Of a DNA stretch of 64,000 nt, positions 1 to 11,960 are shown piece after piece. Source of the DNA: Latrodectus hesperus (taxonomy: Eukaryota; Arthropoda; Arachnida; Araneae; Theridiidae); the NCBI GenBank assembly GCA_037975125.1, contig CM075854.1, positions 63,738,571 to 63,802,570 on the forward strand, written 5' to 3'. Position numbers and translations under genes: made by a program. Below the pieces are notes generated by a model. The model had not been told where the DNA came from, did not search any database, and was given only the letters and a program-made list of their open reading frames with translations. The stretch's first letter is position 1. Every line of letters starts with the position of its first letter.

Positions 1-2550
1 CACGACTTTTCCAGGTAACAATATTAAAAAAAAAGTTTGATTTTCTTTGCATAAAAATGATTTACTCTCTATTATTTGCAATTTGAAAACACGGAAGTGG
101 TTTTGAATAAAGACTCTAAATCAAAATAAGTATGTCATATTTAAAAATAGAATTTATGAAAAATCTGATGTGTGAGTGAGTTCAATCAGATTATTGAAAG
201 AAATTAATTTTCTTGGAAAAAGAAGATATGAACAGTGCTTAACTTCCATATGACCTTTACACTCGTTCATGTAAGGAATGTAAAGGTTATTCTTACATTA
301 CACTTTTCAACTTTGTAAATAAAGTTAAGTAATATGTGACTAAATATGCATTTGCAAAAAAATGGAAAAAAATTAATATTTTAATCATGTGATCTAGCCG
401 ACTGTAAATTTTAGATTTATTACAATATTTTGCTGCAAATCTTTTTGCAGAATTTTTGTATAATATCCAGAATATAAATTAACGAAAATTCCTGAATGTG
501 AATGTAGTATAAAAGTTTATAAAATTTTATAAAATAGTGAGAACATTTTACATAAAAATGTTCTCACTATTTTAAGCGGTAACTTTACGCAACAATGAAT
601 TTTACTAATACTTTAAAGATAAAAATACGTGTGTGTAAAATAGTTATAGTTTGAAAAATAAAATTTAGTATTCGATTATCCTTAAAAATAAATGATGCAT
701 AGTTTGTTTTTAACCTAAAAACTCTTTTTATCTCGAAAAAATGCTTTTTTTTTATCCTGTCTTTACACTATTTATCATTATTTCTAGTTTATTTAAATAA
801 AGAGCTTTCTTCTATAAAAAAAGTAAGACTTCATTAAGATTAAACGAAACGATATGGATACTTTTAAAAAATCGTTTCAAAATTTTCTTCCTGATTTTAA
901 TAACTATTTAATTCTTTTTCTGAAGATTCTTACATTTTTCTTTTAGTGAATCGAATCCATTCTTGCGATATGTATGTTTTTCTTACCTCTTTCTTGAAAA
1001 TTCTATTTTCGTCCTAAACTTAAAAATTATGGAAGGGAGTTAAATAAGTAATGGATATAAAGGATATAAAGGTATTTTACTATATTTTTTTCAGGTTAAT
1101 CCGCCTCTGTATTTTATAGAAAGATAATATTTGATCTAGCTATAATAGATGGTACTATTGACCGATTTCCGATTTTTGTTTCTCTATTTAAATGAATAAT
1201 TATATTATTATATTTATAATCCGATTGTTTTTTTAAATTTTTTTTTCGTGATTAAGAAGGATTTAAACCGGGAATGAAGACTTGTTTTTTGAAAGCATTC
1301 TATTGTTTCATGAAATTTTATGGAAAATTTTATTCGATGTCAAGTAATTTTATTTCTCAATTTATGAGTCGAAATCTAATTTTTTCATTATGTTTAACAT
1401 ATTTTGCACATTGGTTTTTTTTAATTATGTTCCATAAATTTTTCTTCTAATTTTATCTTTATATTTTGGTATTAAAGGTAAAATGATTCCCTTTTTCATT
1501 ATACGTTTTTTCTGATTATTTGTAATACTCGTATTTTTTTTTCATATTCTTTTGAGTCAACTACATTTTTTTTAAAATGTTAAACATATCTTGTAAACTG
1601 GATTTTCAAATATGTTGAATAAAATTTCTTATGTTATCAGTATATGTTAGCACCGAAGGTAATTTTCACTGACATTTGCAAATTTAAAACATGATTTGAA
1701 ATCGTTACTTATTTCAAATTTTATAAAAAATAAAGAAGTTGAATACCAAATGACATAAATGCTCTTTGTTCACATTTAACTACTTTAGTAAAAACATTAG
1801 TGGGAATATTTTAAAATGAATTTTTAAATTTGGGTTTTAAAATTAATATTTCTTGATAATATTTTTAGTGTATTAATGTTTTCTATTGTATGTTATGAAT
1901 ACCTGACTTCTATGAAGGCTAATATGCATATAAACTTTTCAAAGCGCTGTATATATTTTCTTCTGAAATCTGCCAAAAATATATATTAATGAAAAATTTT
2001 ATTATGAAAGAAGTATTGAATTTTCTCATTATTAGCTCTCTATGATCAATTTAATTTAGTAAATATCAATCAAAATATATTATTACAATATATAGCTTCA
2101 TTGTAACATCTTTATTTGATGCATTATTTCAATATAAATATATCTTAAGGTTGTAAACAAAACAATTAAAAAAATGCGAAAGAGCTCCTTTATAACTCAG
2201 ATATAGTATATGGTTAGAAATTTAGTTACTACGGAAAAGTATATTGATATTTCTTTGCATATAACTCTCAACAAAAAAATTTAGAGTACTGGAAACGCGT
2301 AGCATAGAAAAGTTTATAAGTATAGTCATTTCTAATAAATATTTATGTATACTAATATGTACTACCATATATATGCTAAGTATATAAGTATATAGAACAT
2401 ACTAGAAACTTTCTATAGAAAAACTTAGTAAAAACATTAGAAGATAGTTATTTATTAGAAAGGAAAAAAAAGATCGATAATTTTTGCTTTGATATTTTCT
2501 TATTACTTTCTTTTATAAATAGTAAGCATTTTTCTCCAGTGCCCAGTCAT
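1..2550. other. AT-rich non-coding DNA
   Basis: No exon, RNA gene or recognisable transposon is visible here. The sequence is mostly homopolymeric A/T runs with frequent stops in all frames. The only structured item is the perfect 19-bp hairpin at 531-573, listed separately. Confidence 0.6.
531..573. repeat. Perfect 19-bp inverted repeat (hairpin)
   Basis: Positions 531-549 and 555-573 are perfect reverse complements separated by a 5-nt loop (acata). The arm contains the mixed-sequence core AGTGAGAACATTTT, so it is not simply an A/T palindrome. The foldback is 43 nt, shorter than a typical animal pre-miRNA. It may be the remnant of a palindromic mobile element or a small RNA hairpin; no function is shown. 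Confidence 0.75.
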
Positions 2551-2880
2551 TCCTGGTACATGTAGACCTCTGCACCTAAAAGGACGATCGCACCTAGTAG
2601 GTGTTCCATTGTCACCAGAAGTGCATTGGTCCTCGTAATTTTGAAGCAGTTTCCAAACAAGCCTCATCACTTAAGCCACCACCCCAACGGAAGACTTATT
2701 TCACCAAGAGAACATTACGATCATGACTCATTTTACGTACTCCAGCTGCTGTTCAAAAATCCTACAGCTGTGAGATTTTTAAACTCCTTACCCGACGTCG
2801 AAAACCCCCGCTTTATCAATTAGGCCTCTATGGCATGTTTAACTAGTAAGCAGCACTAGCTAGGCCTTTGTAAACTTTTT
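2550..2880 (+). pseudogene. Possible decayed non-LTR retrotransposon 3' end
   Basis: This stretch is clearly less AT-rich than its surroundings. It contains an open frame 2626-2823 whose C-terminal part (residues about 45-65, with the motif NPTAVRFLNSLPD near the stop) loosely recalls the end of the RNase H/zinc-knuckle region of LINE-type polyproteins. A neighbouring frame upstream (from about 2538) is also open and contains CPVIPGTC. No catalytic motif is present and the frames are not continuous, so this would be an old fragment. The family resemblance is from memory only and weak. Some other dispersed repeat is equally possible. Confidence 0.25.
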
Positions 2881-3109
2881 AGGTGAAAAACTATAAATTT
2901 ATAACAAAAGTATCATTCGTTTTAGAAAAATATTTTTTTCATTATTAAATTTGCAACGCAGTTGGGTGTACCATTATATCTTTCTTGATTTTGTCAAGTA
3001 AATATTAAAAAAATTTTCTTTTGTGTAAATAGAGTGAAAATTTGTGTTTGGATTTTTCTTGTTGCTTATTGTGATATTTTTGTGAAAAGTGATTGGTTCC
3101 CACTCTAAT

Positions 3110-3250
3110 AAATCCTAACTGGTAGATGTATTGCTAATCTTCTGGTCTTCAATTCAACAATCCGTGAGTTAGATTTCCACTTCGACATGAATGTTGATGT
3201 TTGAAGTAAAATTCAGAATTTTAGGCACCTCCACAATAATCTACAATGTT
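3110..3250 (+). mobile_element. Degenerate tRNA-derived SINE remnant
   Basis: An A-box-like segment (ggtagatgtattgc, from 3121) is followed about 45 bases later by a decayed B box (gagttagatttccac, 3166-3180) and an atgaatgttgatg stretch. Other SINEs in this window carry a similar stretch after the B box. It looks like the 5' end of an old plus-strand copy; the 3' part cannot be delimited. Confidence 0.45.
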
Positions 3251-3548
3251 AATATAAGTTCGGCCATTCCCATGACGAAAGAATTAAACTAAGTTACTGT
3301 TCAATTAGCCCTTATGTACAAAAAGTGACCTAGAACTGCACAAACCAACCCCCTAACCTATATCGTTTCTTTTTCCTTTTTTTTTTCCTGTAATACTTTT
3401 TTTACTAATCATCGATAGTAATCCCATAAGTGAATAGTCTAAAATTGTTATTCTTAAATTTTTCTTGTATATTTAAATTCTTTTAAATTTGATATCTTGA
3501 TTAGATTCTCTATTATTTTTAATCTAACAAGTAAGAACTGTAATAGAC

Positions 3549-3553
<5 letters not shown>

Positions 3554-3590
<37 letters not shown>

Positions 3591-3595
3591 GTATG

Positions 3596-3690
<95 letters not shown>

Positions 3691-3692
3691 AT
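3554..3692. repeat. (TA)n/(TG)n compound microsatellite
   Basis: A long TA run interrupted by a TGTATG segment near 3581-3600 changes to a TG run at 3668-3690. Open frames through it on both strands encode only alternating Tyr/Ile or Cys/Val/His/Thr and are artefacts of the repeat. Confidence 0.95.
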
Positions 3693-3952
3693 AAGCGTGT
3701 GGTTAAAAATTGAATCGTTGTCAAAGATTACTGAAATTTTTAATGACTTAAAATAGTTCAAATCTATATTTTTAGAATATCTACAAAAGTAATTTAGTTT
3801 CATTGTTTCAACATTTAATATGGAAAAAAAATTGATTTGTTTGGTAAAAAAATACTAAAATAATAATTGAAGATGGAAAAAATTAAATCTATTTGAGGCT
3901 CATTCACTATCGCGCTTACATAGTTATATGAAAAAATAATGTTTTTCCTTTT

Positions 3953-3975
3953 TGTGTGTGTGTGTGTGTGTGTAT
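3953..3975. repeat. (TG)n microsatellite
   Basis: A short uninterrupted TG dinucleotide run in AT-rich non-coding sequence. Confidence 0.9.
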
Positions 3976-3999
3976 GTTTAACTGCAGAAGATTCTCACA

Positions 4000-5570
4000 A
4001 TCTGCAATTCATACATTCTTGAATATTCGTTCCAATTAATTTTAAATAATTCAATGTGAAAACTGACATTTTTTCTTCATTTAAGTTACTTATTTTGTGT
4101 CACAGTACGATTCATTTTTTTTGACTAATTTTCATGCCTAGTTATGACTTTTCTTTTAAATTAAAAAAAAAAAAAAAAAAACATTATACCCGAAATTCTG
4201 CTGTGTGTGTGGAGATGCTTAACTTTCAATTAACCTTATATTTTGACTTCCTACATTTCTGTACTGTAAAATTAAATCTTGATGATAAAACAATGATAAC
4301 CTTAAAAAGTTTATATATAAAGTAAGATATTAACTTCTAGTTTTTAACTGCATTGTATTTCGAAAGTATTACCCCAGATTTTTTTGGGGGGGGGGATTGC
4401 AAAGGAAAGAAACAGGGATTTCACTCATGATGATTTCGATGAATGATTTTACTTATATTCGTAAAATCATTATTTTTTTCTATTCAATAACTTTGCTCGC
4501 TTTTCACCCAACGGTCATTTTTTTTCTTCTTTTTAATGAGTTTGAGAAGAGTTTCCATTCTCAAACTACCATTTTTGATTGCACCAAGATTGTAGATCCT
4601 CAAAAACTACTTTAAATCATTGATCCATATCGAATTGTATGCAAACAGTCACCGTTGACAGACAAACCAACCTTCAACGAATAGTCTGTGTTATCGTTCT
4701 ACTTTTAAAAATAAGAAAAGTAACTTATTAAATGATGTTAAATTTAAGAATTGTGTATGGGAGAACTTAGAATTATTTTATCAGATAAAGTGTTTATTGG
4801 AACAAAGTCCGCAATAAATGCCAAGATTTATTAAACTTATAAAATAAACATTTTTTTCAAATTTAATATTAAAAAAAATTGAGAGCATTTTTCAAAACAC
4901 AATTTCTATTTATTGAAAATAATTACCTGATTTTATATACTTTTAAGGCAAGAAGTAAATCCATCTGTTGGGTAATTCTTCAACACCTTGTTAGACGCGT
5001 TGACATTATAATAGAATGAAGAAAACGTTTGGGCCATTAAATTTAAGGCCAGTTTATTTAGAAGGTCCAAAGATGAAATCCATGATTACTAAAATCATAC
5101 TCTCGACAAAGAGAGAAAACAAAGAGAGAAAAAGAAACTATGTGATTATTATCTCTCTTTCTCTCTTACTTTTTTTTTTTTTTTTTTTTAAATAATTTGC
5201 TCACTATTACCATTTCTCATTGACCCAAGTCTCGGCCGTAAAAGTTCCAACTCACTTTGTAGTTTAAAAAGCAGTTTTTTTTACAATTTATTTATATTCC
5301 ACAGTTTTATTGTTTTCCTAAAAATATATTTAGTATTTTTTTGCATGCGGTAAAAAGGTGAATTATTGTTGCCAATAATTTACATTTGTCAAAAATTTTT
5401 TCATAATTAACATATTTTAAATATTTTAAGCAGTTTTGGGTTCAGGTTTTTATTTGTGCCCTTATACTGTAGTACAAGTTGTTATTTCTATGGGAGTTCT
5501 AAGGAAAAATCCATTTCCATTATTTTTAAATATTTATATTCGCCGCAAATATTTTTAGGAAATAAACGAA
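4000..5570. repeat. Non-coding interval with homopolymer and GA/CT tracts
   Basis: No gene is seen. The interval holds an A-run near 4162-4180, a G-run at 4385-4395 and, at 5101-5190, a purine block (gagagaaaacaaagagaga) facing a pyrimidine block (ctctctttctctctt) followed by about 20 Ts. The opposed blocks can fold back. Short open frames here show no domain and have low-complexity composition. Confidence 0.6.
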
Positions 5571-5577
5571 TCTTTTA

Positions 5578-5592
5578 CCAGTAGATGGCGAC
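5578..5592 (+). promoter_or_regulatory. CTCF-like motif
   Basis: The 15-mer CCAGTAGATGGCGAC fits the known CTCF core consensus CCASYAGRKGGCRSY at all but one position and sits in otherwise featureless AT-rich DNA. CTCF is an insulator and loop-anchor protein conserved in arthropods. A single 15-bp match can occur by chance, so occupancy is only inferred. Confidence 0.35.
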
Positions 5593-5599
5593 ACATCAC

Positions 5600-6880
5600 A
5601 ATAATTAAAAATTTCATTTCGAATGTAATCAAAAGAAATGTAATTTTTATGCTATCAAATAATACAAAAAATTTTAATGAAAGATTCTTAAATTTAACCT
5701 AAATATATTAGATGTAATTTCATCGTCATGTATGATAATATTTATTTTGTGTGTGTGTCATCTTGAGATTTCATTTTTAATATTTAAATAAATATTTATT
5801 GATGACGATCGTGCATTTGCGAAAAAAAAAATAATTGGCGGTAAAAATAATATCGAGAGAGAGAAACAGAATAATTGTGTTGTCAAACAAACTAATGTTA
5901 AATAAAATAAGAAAATCTTAACTGATTTATTGTCTGAATTTTTTTTATTAAAACTTTCTCCATTGAATTTATTTTCCCTCATTAAATTATTTTTTAAGTT
6001 TATTAATTGAATGTCTTTTAGTTTTATGTAACTTGTCTTATTATTTTGATATCAAAAGATGCAGGCTTTTGTTTGTTATTAAATGTTTATTTTTTACTTG
6101 TGTTTTTATCCAGAAAAAGAAAATGGAATAAAAATATTTTCCTTATTAAGATGCTGTTTGTATAAAATGCGTATGTGTGTGTGAAAACTTAATATCAACT
6201 TAAATGGAATGAGATAAATAAAATTTATTTAAATAAAATATTTTTTATTTCAAGTAATTTTGAAACTTTATATTTGTTTGAATCAAGTAAGAGAAAGTTA
6301 CGAAAATTTTACAAAAGGCTTTAGGATTCTGGGTTCAACTTATTTATATTTATACATGAAAATTTGATTTAACATTCAGAGTTTTTTTCTTTTTTCTTAA
6401 TATACTCTTTTTTTATTTTTAATATATAAAATAGATTCTTTCGGAACAATATATTTTCGAAGAAAAAAAAAAGTTTCACTTCACCATCACTCATGTAGAT
6501 TCACTAAACTATTTTAAAAAATTAATTCATTAAAATCTTTGTAATCCTAAACATTCCGATGAAATAAAATTATTTTCGTTTTTACGCTTAAAAATATTTA
6601 AAAAATTCAATTTTTGAGAATAAGTATAATTTAGATGTATGGCAAGGCAAGTTAAAGAGAAAACTATTGCCTAGAAGTTATTAAGAGAGCATATTTTCTC
6701 TGTATAAACTGTGAATTTAATATCATATGAAACAAGTTTAAGATAGACTTATTTATCGAAGTGAGTTAAATGTTTTAAATTGCGATGTATGAAAATTATC
6801 ATATTTTCTATCGTAAAATCAATACATTTCATGTCTGAAATTTTAATGGAGATATGTAGTTTAATGATTTAAGTTTAAAT
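5600..6880. other. AT-rich non-coding DNA
   Basis: I see no exon, RNA gene or repeat that I can name. The longest minus-strand open frame (5758-5982) is Ser/Phe/Leu/Asn-rich and has no splice or domain support. Confidence 0.6.
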
Positions 6881-7131
6881 GTGATATCTTTACTGTGGAA
6901 CTGGGAAAGTAAGTGGATATGATGAAATATTACAGGTTGTGGGAAATTCCGCAAGCTTATAAATCACACAGTTCTTATTGGTGGAATCCAAATTTTCTAT
7001 CTTCAAAAGCTTAGGATCTTCATTTAAATTGCTAGATAGAACCACTGAGAACATCCACTCTGTGGTGGGAATTGTATCCTTGAACAGATAAATTGTAGGC
7101 TGGAGGAATGACCATTCAGCTACCACTTAGA
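6880..7131 (-). mobile_element. tRNA-derived SINE, minus strand
   Basis: Read on the minus strand, it starts at about 7131 with a tRNA-like A box (gtggtagctgaatgg). A degenerate B box follows (ctgttcaaggatacaattccc), then a tRNA-unrelated body beginning gtggatgttctcagtgg and ending near 6890. The poly-T at 7132-7142 lies at the 5' side and may belong to the flanking target. The 78-codon minus-strand frame through it is a by-product. The A/B-box spacing is typical of RNA polymerase III promoters of SINEs. Confidence 0.65.
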
Positions 7132-7139
7132 CTTTTTTT

Positions 7140-9590
7140 TTTCCTTCTAATAATGAAATGTAATTAGTGCAAACTACTTGCACCATTTAATTCTGGAAAT
7201 AAATACAAGAACACACATATCTGTAGTGGTGGTTTGCGAGGTCATTGTAACAAAATATAACTAATTGCGTTGATTATTTCTCTTCGTGTTACTAAGAGTG
7301 GTCATGAATTATATTTTAAAATCTATAAAAAAGGTGCGACAACACACACATGCTCAGATGTGCTGTTGTAATTTACGTAATTGGTTTCTATATTATGATT
7401 AATTAATCGTAATTGAGATGAGATATATGTTACCATAATTAAGATGCAGATAAAGTGACTAGTTTCTCATTGAAATTCAAGACATGAAAATTAAGATGCC
7501 ATCACATTTGCTATCTTAGTTGATCTACTTACAATTTTTTTGTGCTACTAACACATTAGGCTTTATCACGTTGGAAAAAAATGCAGGAAATATCTTACAT
7601 GAATATTGTAATTAATACCTGAAAAGTATTACTTTGCAGATATCTGGGAGGAATAAATTAAGGAAGAGCGATCACTTATTAAAAGATAAATTTTCTATCG
7701 TGTTGAATTGTCGATAAAGGCTTACTTGAAAGAACAGTTACGCAAACATTTTTTATCTGAATAAGATTTTGTCATTTAAATACTTGATTTTGTTTACTGT
7801 TGAAGGCTTAAAGTAAGTTCTTTATGAGAGAAAAACTTTTCTTATATAAAGTACTCAAGAAATATTTCTCAAATTATTTTAAAATTGCATTTGCAAGAAA
7901 CATAAACTGTCGCTTTTTAAATCCTTTTAACTTAACTATTGAGTTTCTGAATGTTTCTGACAATCATAAGCAATAGAGCATAAAAACAATTTTCATTTCT
8001 CGAAGTGAAAGTTAATTTATTCAAATCCATAAACAATTTATTAACTACTGATTTTGTATGCAGACATAAAAGATTTTCTTTAAAAATATGTTTTTAGATT
8101 TTTATGTATTTTATGTATTATATAAATGCTTAAAGTAATCAAATTAAAAGTAAAATATTCCATTGAATTTTTATTCGCAATATTCTATTTTTTCTCCCAT
8201 TATATTTATTATACACATTACATCCATTATATTTATTTGTAAAAATATAGCACTAACATTTGCATTTATTTTTATGTTTTTCCCTTATTTAGAGACCCCT
8301 GATTTGAATTTTGATTAAAGATTTTTTTTAAAGAAAAATGGAATTTTATATTTTTATGTGAATTAATGTAAAATATTCATTGATGGTTTATTCAAATTTT
8401 CGGAACATCTCGATGAATGCAAAGTTTCTCAAAATTTAATTAAGATTTTTTTACTTTACTTTCCTATTTAATTTTAAAAAATATATTTTTCATTTTCTCT
8501 CTTCGACTTTTTATTTATTTAAATATCTTTAGCTTATTCCAGCATATCTAATTCATGAATAATTCCATTCTGTTAAAGTGAATTAAAATACATCTAAATG
8601 AAAAAGCAAAAATATTATTTTCTCGTTTTGCTCTTGAGCAGAGTGAATCCATGTAATAAACGCTTTTATATTTCTATTTGTGTAAATTCTTTGTAAAGAT
8701 TATTTTCTCTTTTTAAAAATTTAGTGGATATTAAGAAAATATTTCTCGTAAATGTTAATAAAATTGTAATGAACAAATAGGATATGAAATTTTAATTAAT
8801 ATTTTTGATTTTGTTCTTGATTATTTTATGAAATTATTCTTTATCTTGTATCGCTTCAAAATACCAAAAGTTAATTTTTGTTTTAAGATAATTTGTTTTT
8901 TTGAAAAAGATATTTTTAATTTTGATTAAAAATTGAATAATTTATTTATTATGTTATGCTTTAAGACAAATTTATCTAAATTTTTTTGGAAGTTTATAAT
9001 TAATTATTGATACATCGAATCTTAGATTCCTCACTATTTAAGCATATATTTAAATGCCCTTGGCTATATGCCAGGTTCTGTAATAAAAAATGAGAACTGC
9101 TGAGACGAGGGTTAATAAATTAATGTTACAATTATAAAATTGCATAACTAAAGTATACATTACATTTTTTCCATTATTTTATTTCGACGTAGAGCATATT
9201 TAGTATTTCATGATGTTCTAAAAATTTGTATTGTGACTGAGTTTAACAAAGGGGAAAAAAACGTTTCCTTTAAAATGTTCAATTACTCATAACTGAGTAA
9301 TTTTAAAAATTTCGTAATAATTGAAGAATTTCTTCCTTATCAAATATAATTTAATAAGAATGAAATCCTTCAGTAAGTTTTTAAACATTTGAGTAAATAT
9401 CCCACTATAAATAATTAGACAGGAGGAAAACGTTTCTTTTCTTTTTAAGAATATGTGTATAAGCATTTAAATATTATTCTATAGAACAAAATAACCATTT
9501 AAATATTGTTCACAAACACATTTCTCTCGAAAACTACATGGATGAATATTAAGTTAAATGATGAGATTATTGATTTTCTGAACTCGAAGA
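7140..9590. other. AT-rich non-coding DNA
   Basis: Nothing supportable as a gene or named repeat was found here. Confidence 0.55.
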
Positions 9591-9960
9591 ATAGTTTGTT
9601 ACCCTAATTGCGTTCGCAGAATTTAGCTGCAATTCAACACTACCAAGAGGAAAATTTAATAGGAATGGATTTTATGCATTTAAATTAAAGGTACCATAAT
9701 TAGTTTTTAATTAGGAGCCTAAATTCTATTAACTTCCACTAAAGGGTTACATCACTCTTTTGTCCTCACCCTTTTATACTTTAAACATAAAAGGGTCTCT
9801 CTAAATAACATAATAAGTCAAAGTTCGCTTGCTAATTGAATCTATAGTTATTTCGATACAGCCTAACTCTCCCTCATAAGCAATACTGTGGCAGCGAGTG
9901 AGAGAAAGGGTACTTAATGGTCTAAGTTTCTAAATTTAAAACTCTGCTTTAGCGACTTTG
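9590..9960. other. Candidate non-coding regulatory island
   Basis: This block has markedly higher complexity than its surroundings, no open frame of note, and several homeodomain-type TAATTA/TAATTAG cores near 9699-9716. It also holds unusual mixed-sequence stretches at 9730-9790 and 9850-9915. This pattern suits an enhancer or a conserved non-coding element. Conservation cannot be tested from one sequence. Confidence 0.25.
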
Positions 9961-10724
9961 TCAATCCTTCTTTTGAGCTTTTCTCATATCCTGCGAGGGT
10001 ATTGGAAAAGTAGACAATTTAATTTATTTGAGTAATCTGCAAACTAATTTAATTTCAGGAGATTAAAGACAGTAATATTTAAATACTATAAAGTAAGTAA
10101 GCTGATAGTATTGTTTACTTACTTAAGTATTGATTGTGAAAATTAACGATGGTTGTTAAAGTTTTATAAGTATTATAGTTTTTCAACAATTTAACCGGCA
10201 AAAATGTGAGGAAAGCATATAGATTAATATATGTAGTGTTCTAAATGCTTTCGTGGTTTTTTTTATATGCATTCTTAAAGTAAAAAAATTCGTTTAACGG
10301 AAAATTTTAAAAATCCCAACAGAATTCTGATTGATATATAATGCTCGTACTATAAAGAATATGATTTTTACGAAATTCGATATAATGGATACATTTCAAT
10401 GGTTTCATGAGGATACTAAAATAAAGAAAATCAATATCTTCAATAATGTTATTGTTTTTTGATCGGGCGTATTTAATCGAAAGTTAAATTAACATTTTAG
10501 ATTTCAAAATTTATTTTTTTACCAAACAATCTTAGCTGAAATTTATACAAGGACTTGTGAGAGCGTTGAAGTATTGAATCAATGAAATGAATGTCTAGTA
10601 TTAAATTTAATACTGAGTTTGAGAACTCTTTTATGTTTTTTATTTCAGTATTTCCATTGCTCTACTATGAAAATAAAAGGTTGCTAACAAATAGTACTCA
10701 GTCTAAAAACGGATATGTTACTTT

Positions 10725-10975
10725 CTTTGTTTCACGCTCCCGGCACAGGTGCGAAATTCGATCCTCGAGCTGGGCAAGGTCAACTCAACCTTTCGTCCCT
10801 TCTGTGGGTCGATAAACTGAGTACCAAGCATGCTTGGGAACTAAACACTGGGGGTTTCGTAATTAGGCTGACCACCTGATCGGGACATATGCTTCACACT
10901 CCAGGGTCTCTCTGTCAAGAGAACAGATGGGCTGTCATGCCCCACAGAGTTTAGATACCTTCTTAATCTACTGTT
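10725..10975 (+). mobile_element. SINE with a 'GGGTCGATAAA' type central domain
   Basis: The 5' part has a B-box-like segment (gcgaaattcgatcctcg, 10751-10767). The body contains GGTCAACTCAACCTTTCGTC followed by GGGTCGATAAACTGAGTACC. This central block closely recalls a tRNA-SINE domain I know from molluscs and other invertebrates. The 3' part (cttcacactccagggtctc to atgccccacagag) is the tail. The open frame 10591-10815 runs into it by chance. The orientation is from the B box; I see no clear target-site duplication. Confidence 0.65.
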
Positions 10976-10979
10976 GAGT

Positions 10980-11400
10980 TCATTGGAATAAATTTATAAG
11001 CTTTTCTTTTTCCTATCTAGGGATTCACGATTCAGTTCTTAGTGGAACATAAGTTGTTAGTCGGTGATGTTATCTTTTTAAAAATAGACTCTAAATATTA
11101 ATTTCGAGACATTCTCATATAATTTCATCCTAGCAAAAAGAAGTCACAAGCTTTTATTGTAAAATCCAAGTCGTAATAGTCTTCGGGAAAGTTATTAAGG
11201 TGAGAATTTAAATCCACGTGCAAAAATTCGGAATCTTCCAAGGAATTCCACATTAAACTTGCTTATAGAATGTAAAAGAAAAAAACTCAATTTTCCATTT
11301 TGATAGAATCGAATCATAAATCTTTCACTTCTATGTAAGAACATGGCATTTAATATCTAACGAGAGAAATATTTTATCCCACTTCTTGGTTAATCTAGCA
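10980..11400. other. Intergenic non-coding DNA
   Basis: No gene, RNA or repeat that I can name is seen here. Confidence 0.5.
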
Positions 11401-11449
11401 ACCAGAATCACATTGTGGCTCCATCCCCTTAGTCTGAATTAGGATTCAA

Positions 11450-11504
11450 ATGGCGGATCTCTTCCGCGTTGGCACTTTTCTAAATGAATACTTTAAAATT
11501 ACGA
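11450..11504 (+). CDS. Possible short first coding exon (unidentified)
   Basis: An ATG in a GC-richer island (ttcaaatggcggatc, resembling a YY1-type initiator context) opens 18 codons beginning MADLFRVGTFLNEYFKIT. These are followed directly by a good donor, A|GTAAGA, at 11505, which would leave phase 1. If the donor is not used the frame stops 11 codons later. No domain is recognisable and no partner exon in matching phase was found. It could be a first exon of an upstream-starting isoform of the 13-56 kb gene, an exon of another gene, or chance in a conserved element. Confidence 0.2.
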
Positions 11505-11679
11505 GTAAGATTTCTACTTATCATTGTAAAGAGGCTTAATGAACGGGTGAGTTCCTGAACGGCAGAGCTGAATGACTTTATTAATTTCTAATTGCCGTTA
11601 ATTCATGTAACAATTATGCCCTACATTTATTCAAAAACTTGCTGGAAAAGATATTTTCAGATATTTTATTAAGTGGTTT

Positions 11680-11960
11680 ACTCTTGTATAATGTAATAAC
11701 CCACTCTTTAGAGTGAGAGGTCTTGGTTTCAAACCCAGATTCTCAGGAACAGCGATAGATGGATGTTGTTCTTCTGCTTTTTCACTTGTACACTTGTAAG
11801 GGTGGGCGCATTGTAATTTTCCGGGTTTCTCTCTTTTGCGACATGTTTGGGAAAATTCCTTCTGAAAAGATAAGATGCCATGGAATATTCCAATGCCTGA
11901 CAGTATATTTCATCCGTTCAGCTGCCTATTGTGCGAAGCCAAAGATAGTTTAAATGTGCT
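11680..11960 (+). mobile_element. tRNA-derived SINE, plus strand (family with 'tctgctttt-cac-ttgta' body)
   Basis: A B box (ggtcttggtttcaaaccc, 11729-11746) is followed by a body containing ttctgctttttcacttgtac, a cgggtttctctcttttgcg block and a cagctgcctattgtgcgaag tail. The copy at 22900-23140 shows the same order of blocks, which confirms a dispersed family. The 5' A box is degraded. The open frame 11759-11953 lies wholly inside the element and is not a gene. Confidence 0.7.

Noticed and set aside
3454..3803. Overlapping open frames on both strands rich in Tyr/Ile and His/Thr
   Set aside because: They are translations of the (TA)n/(TG)n microsatellite.
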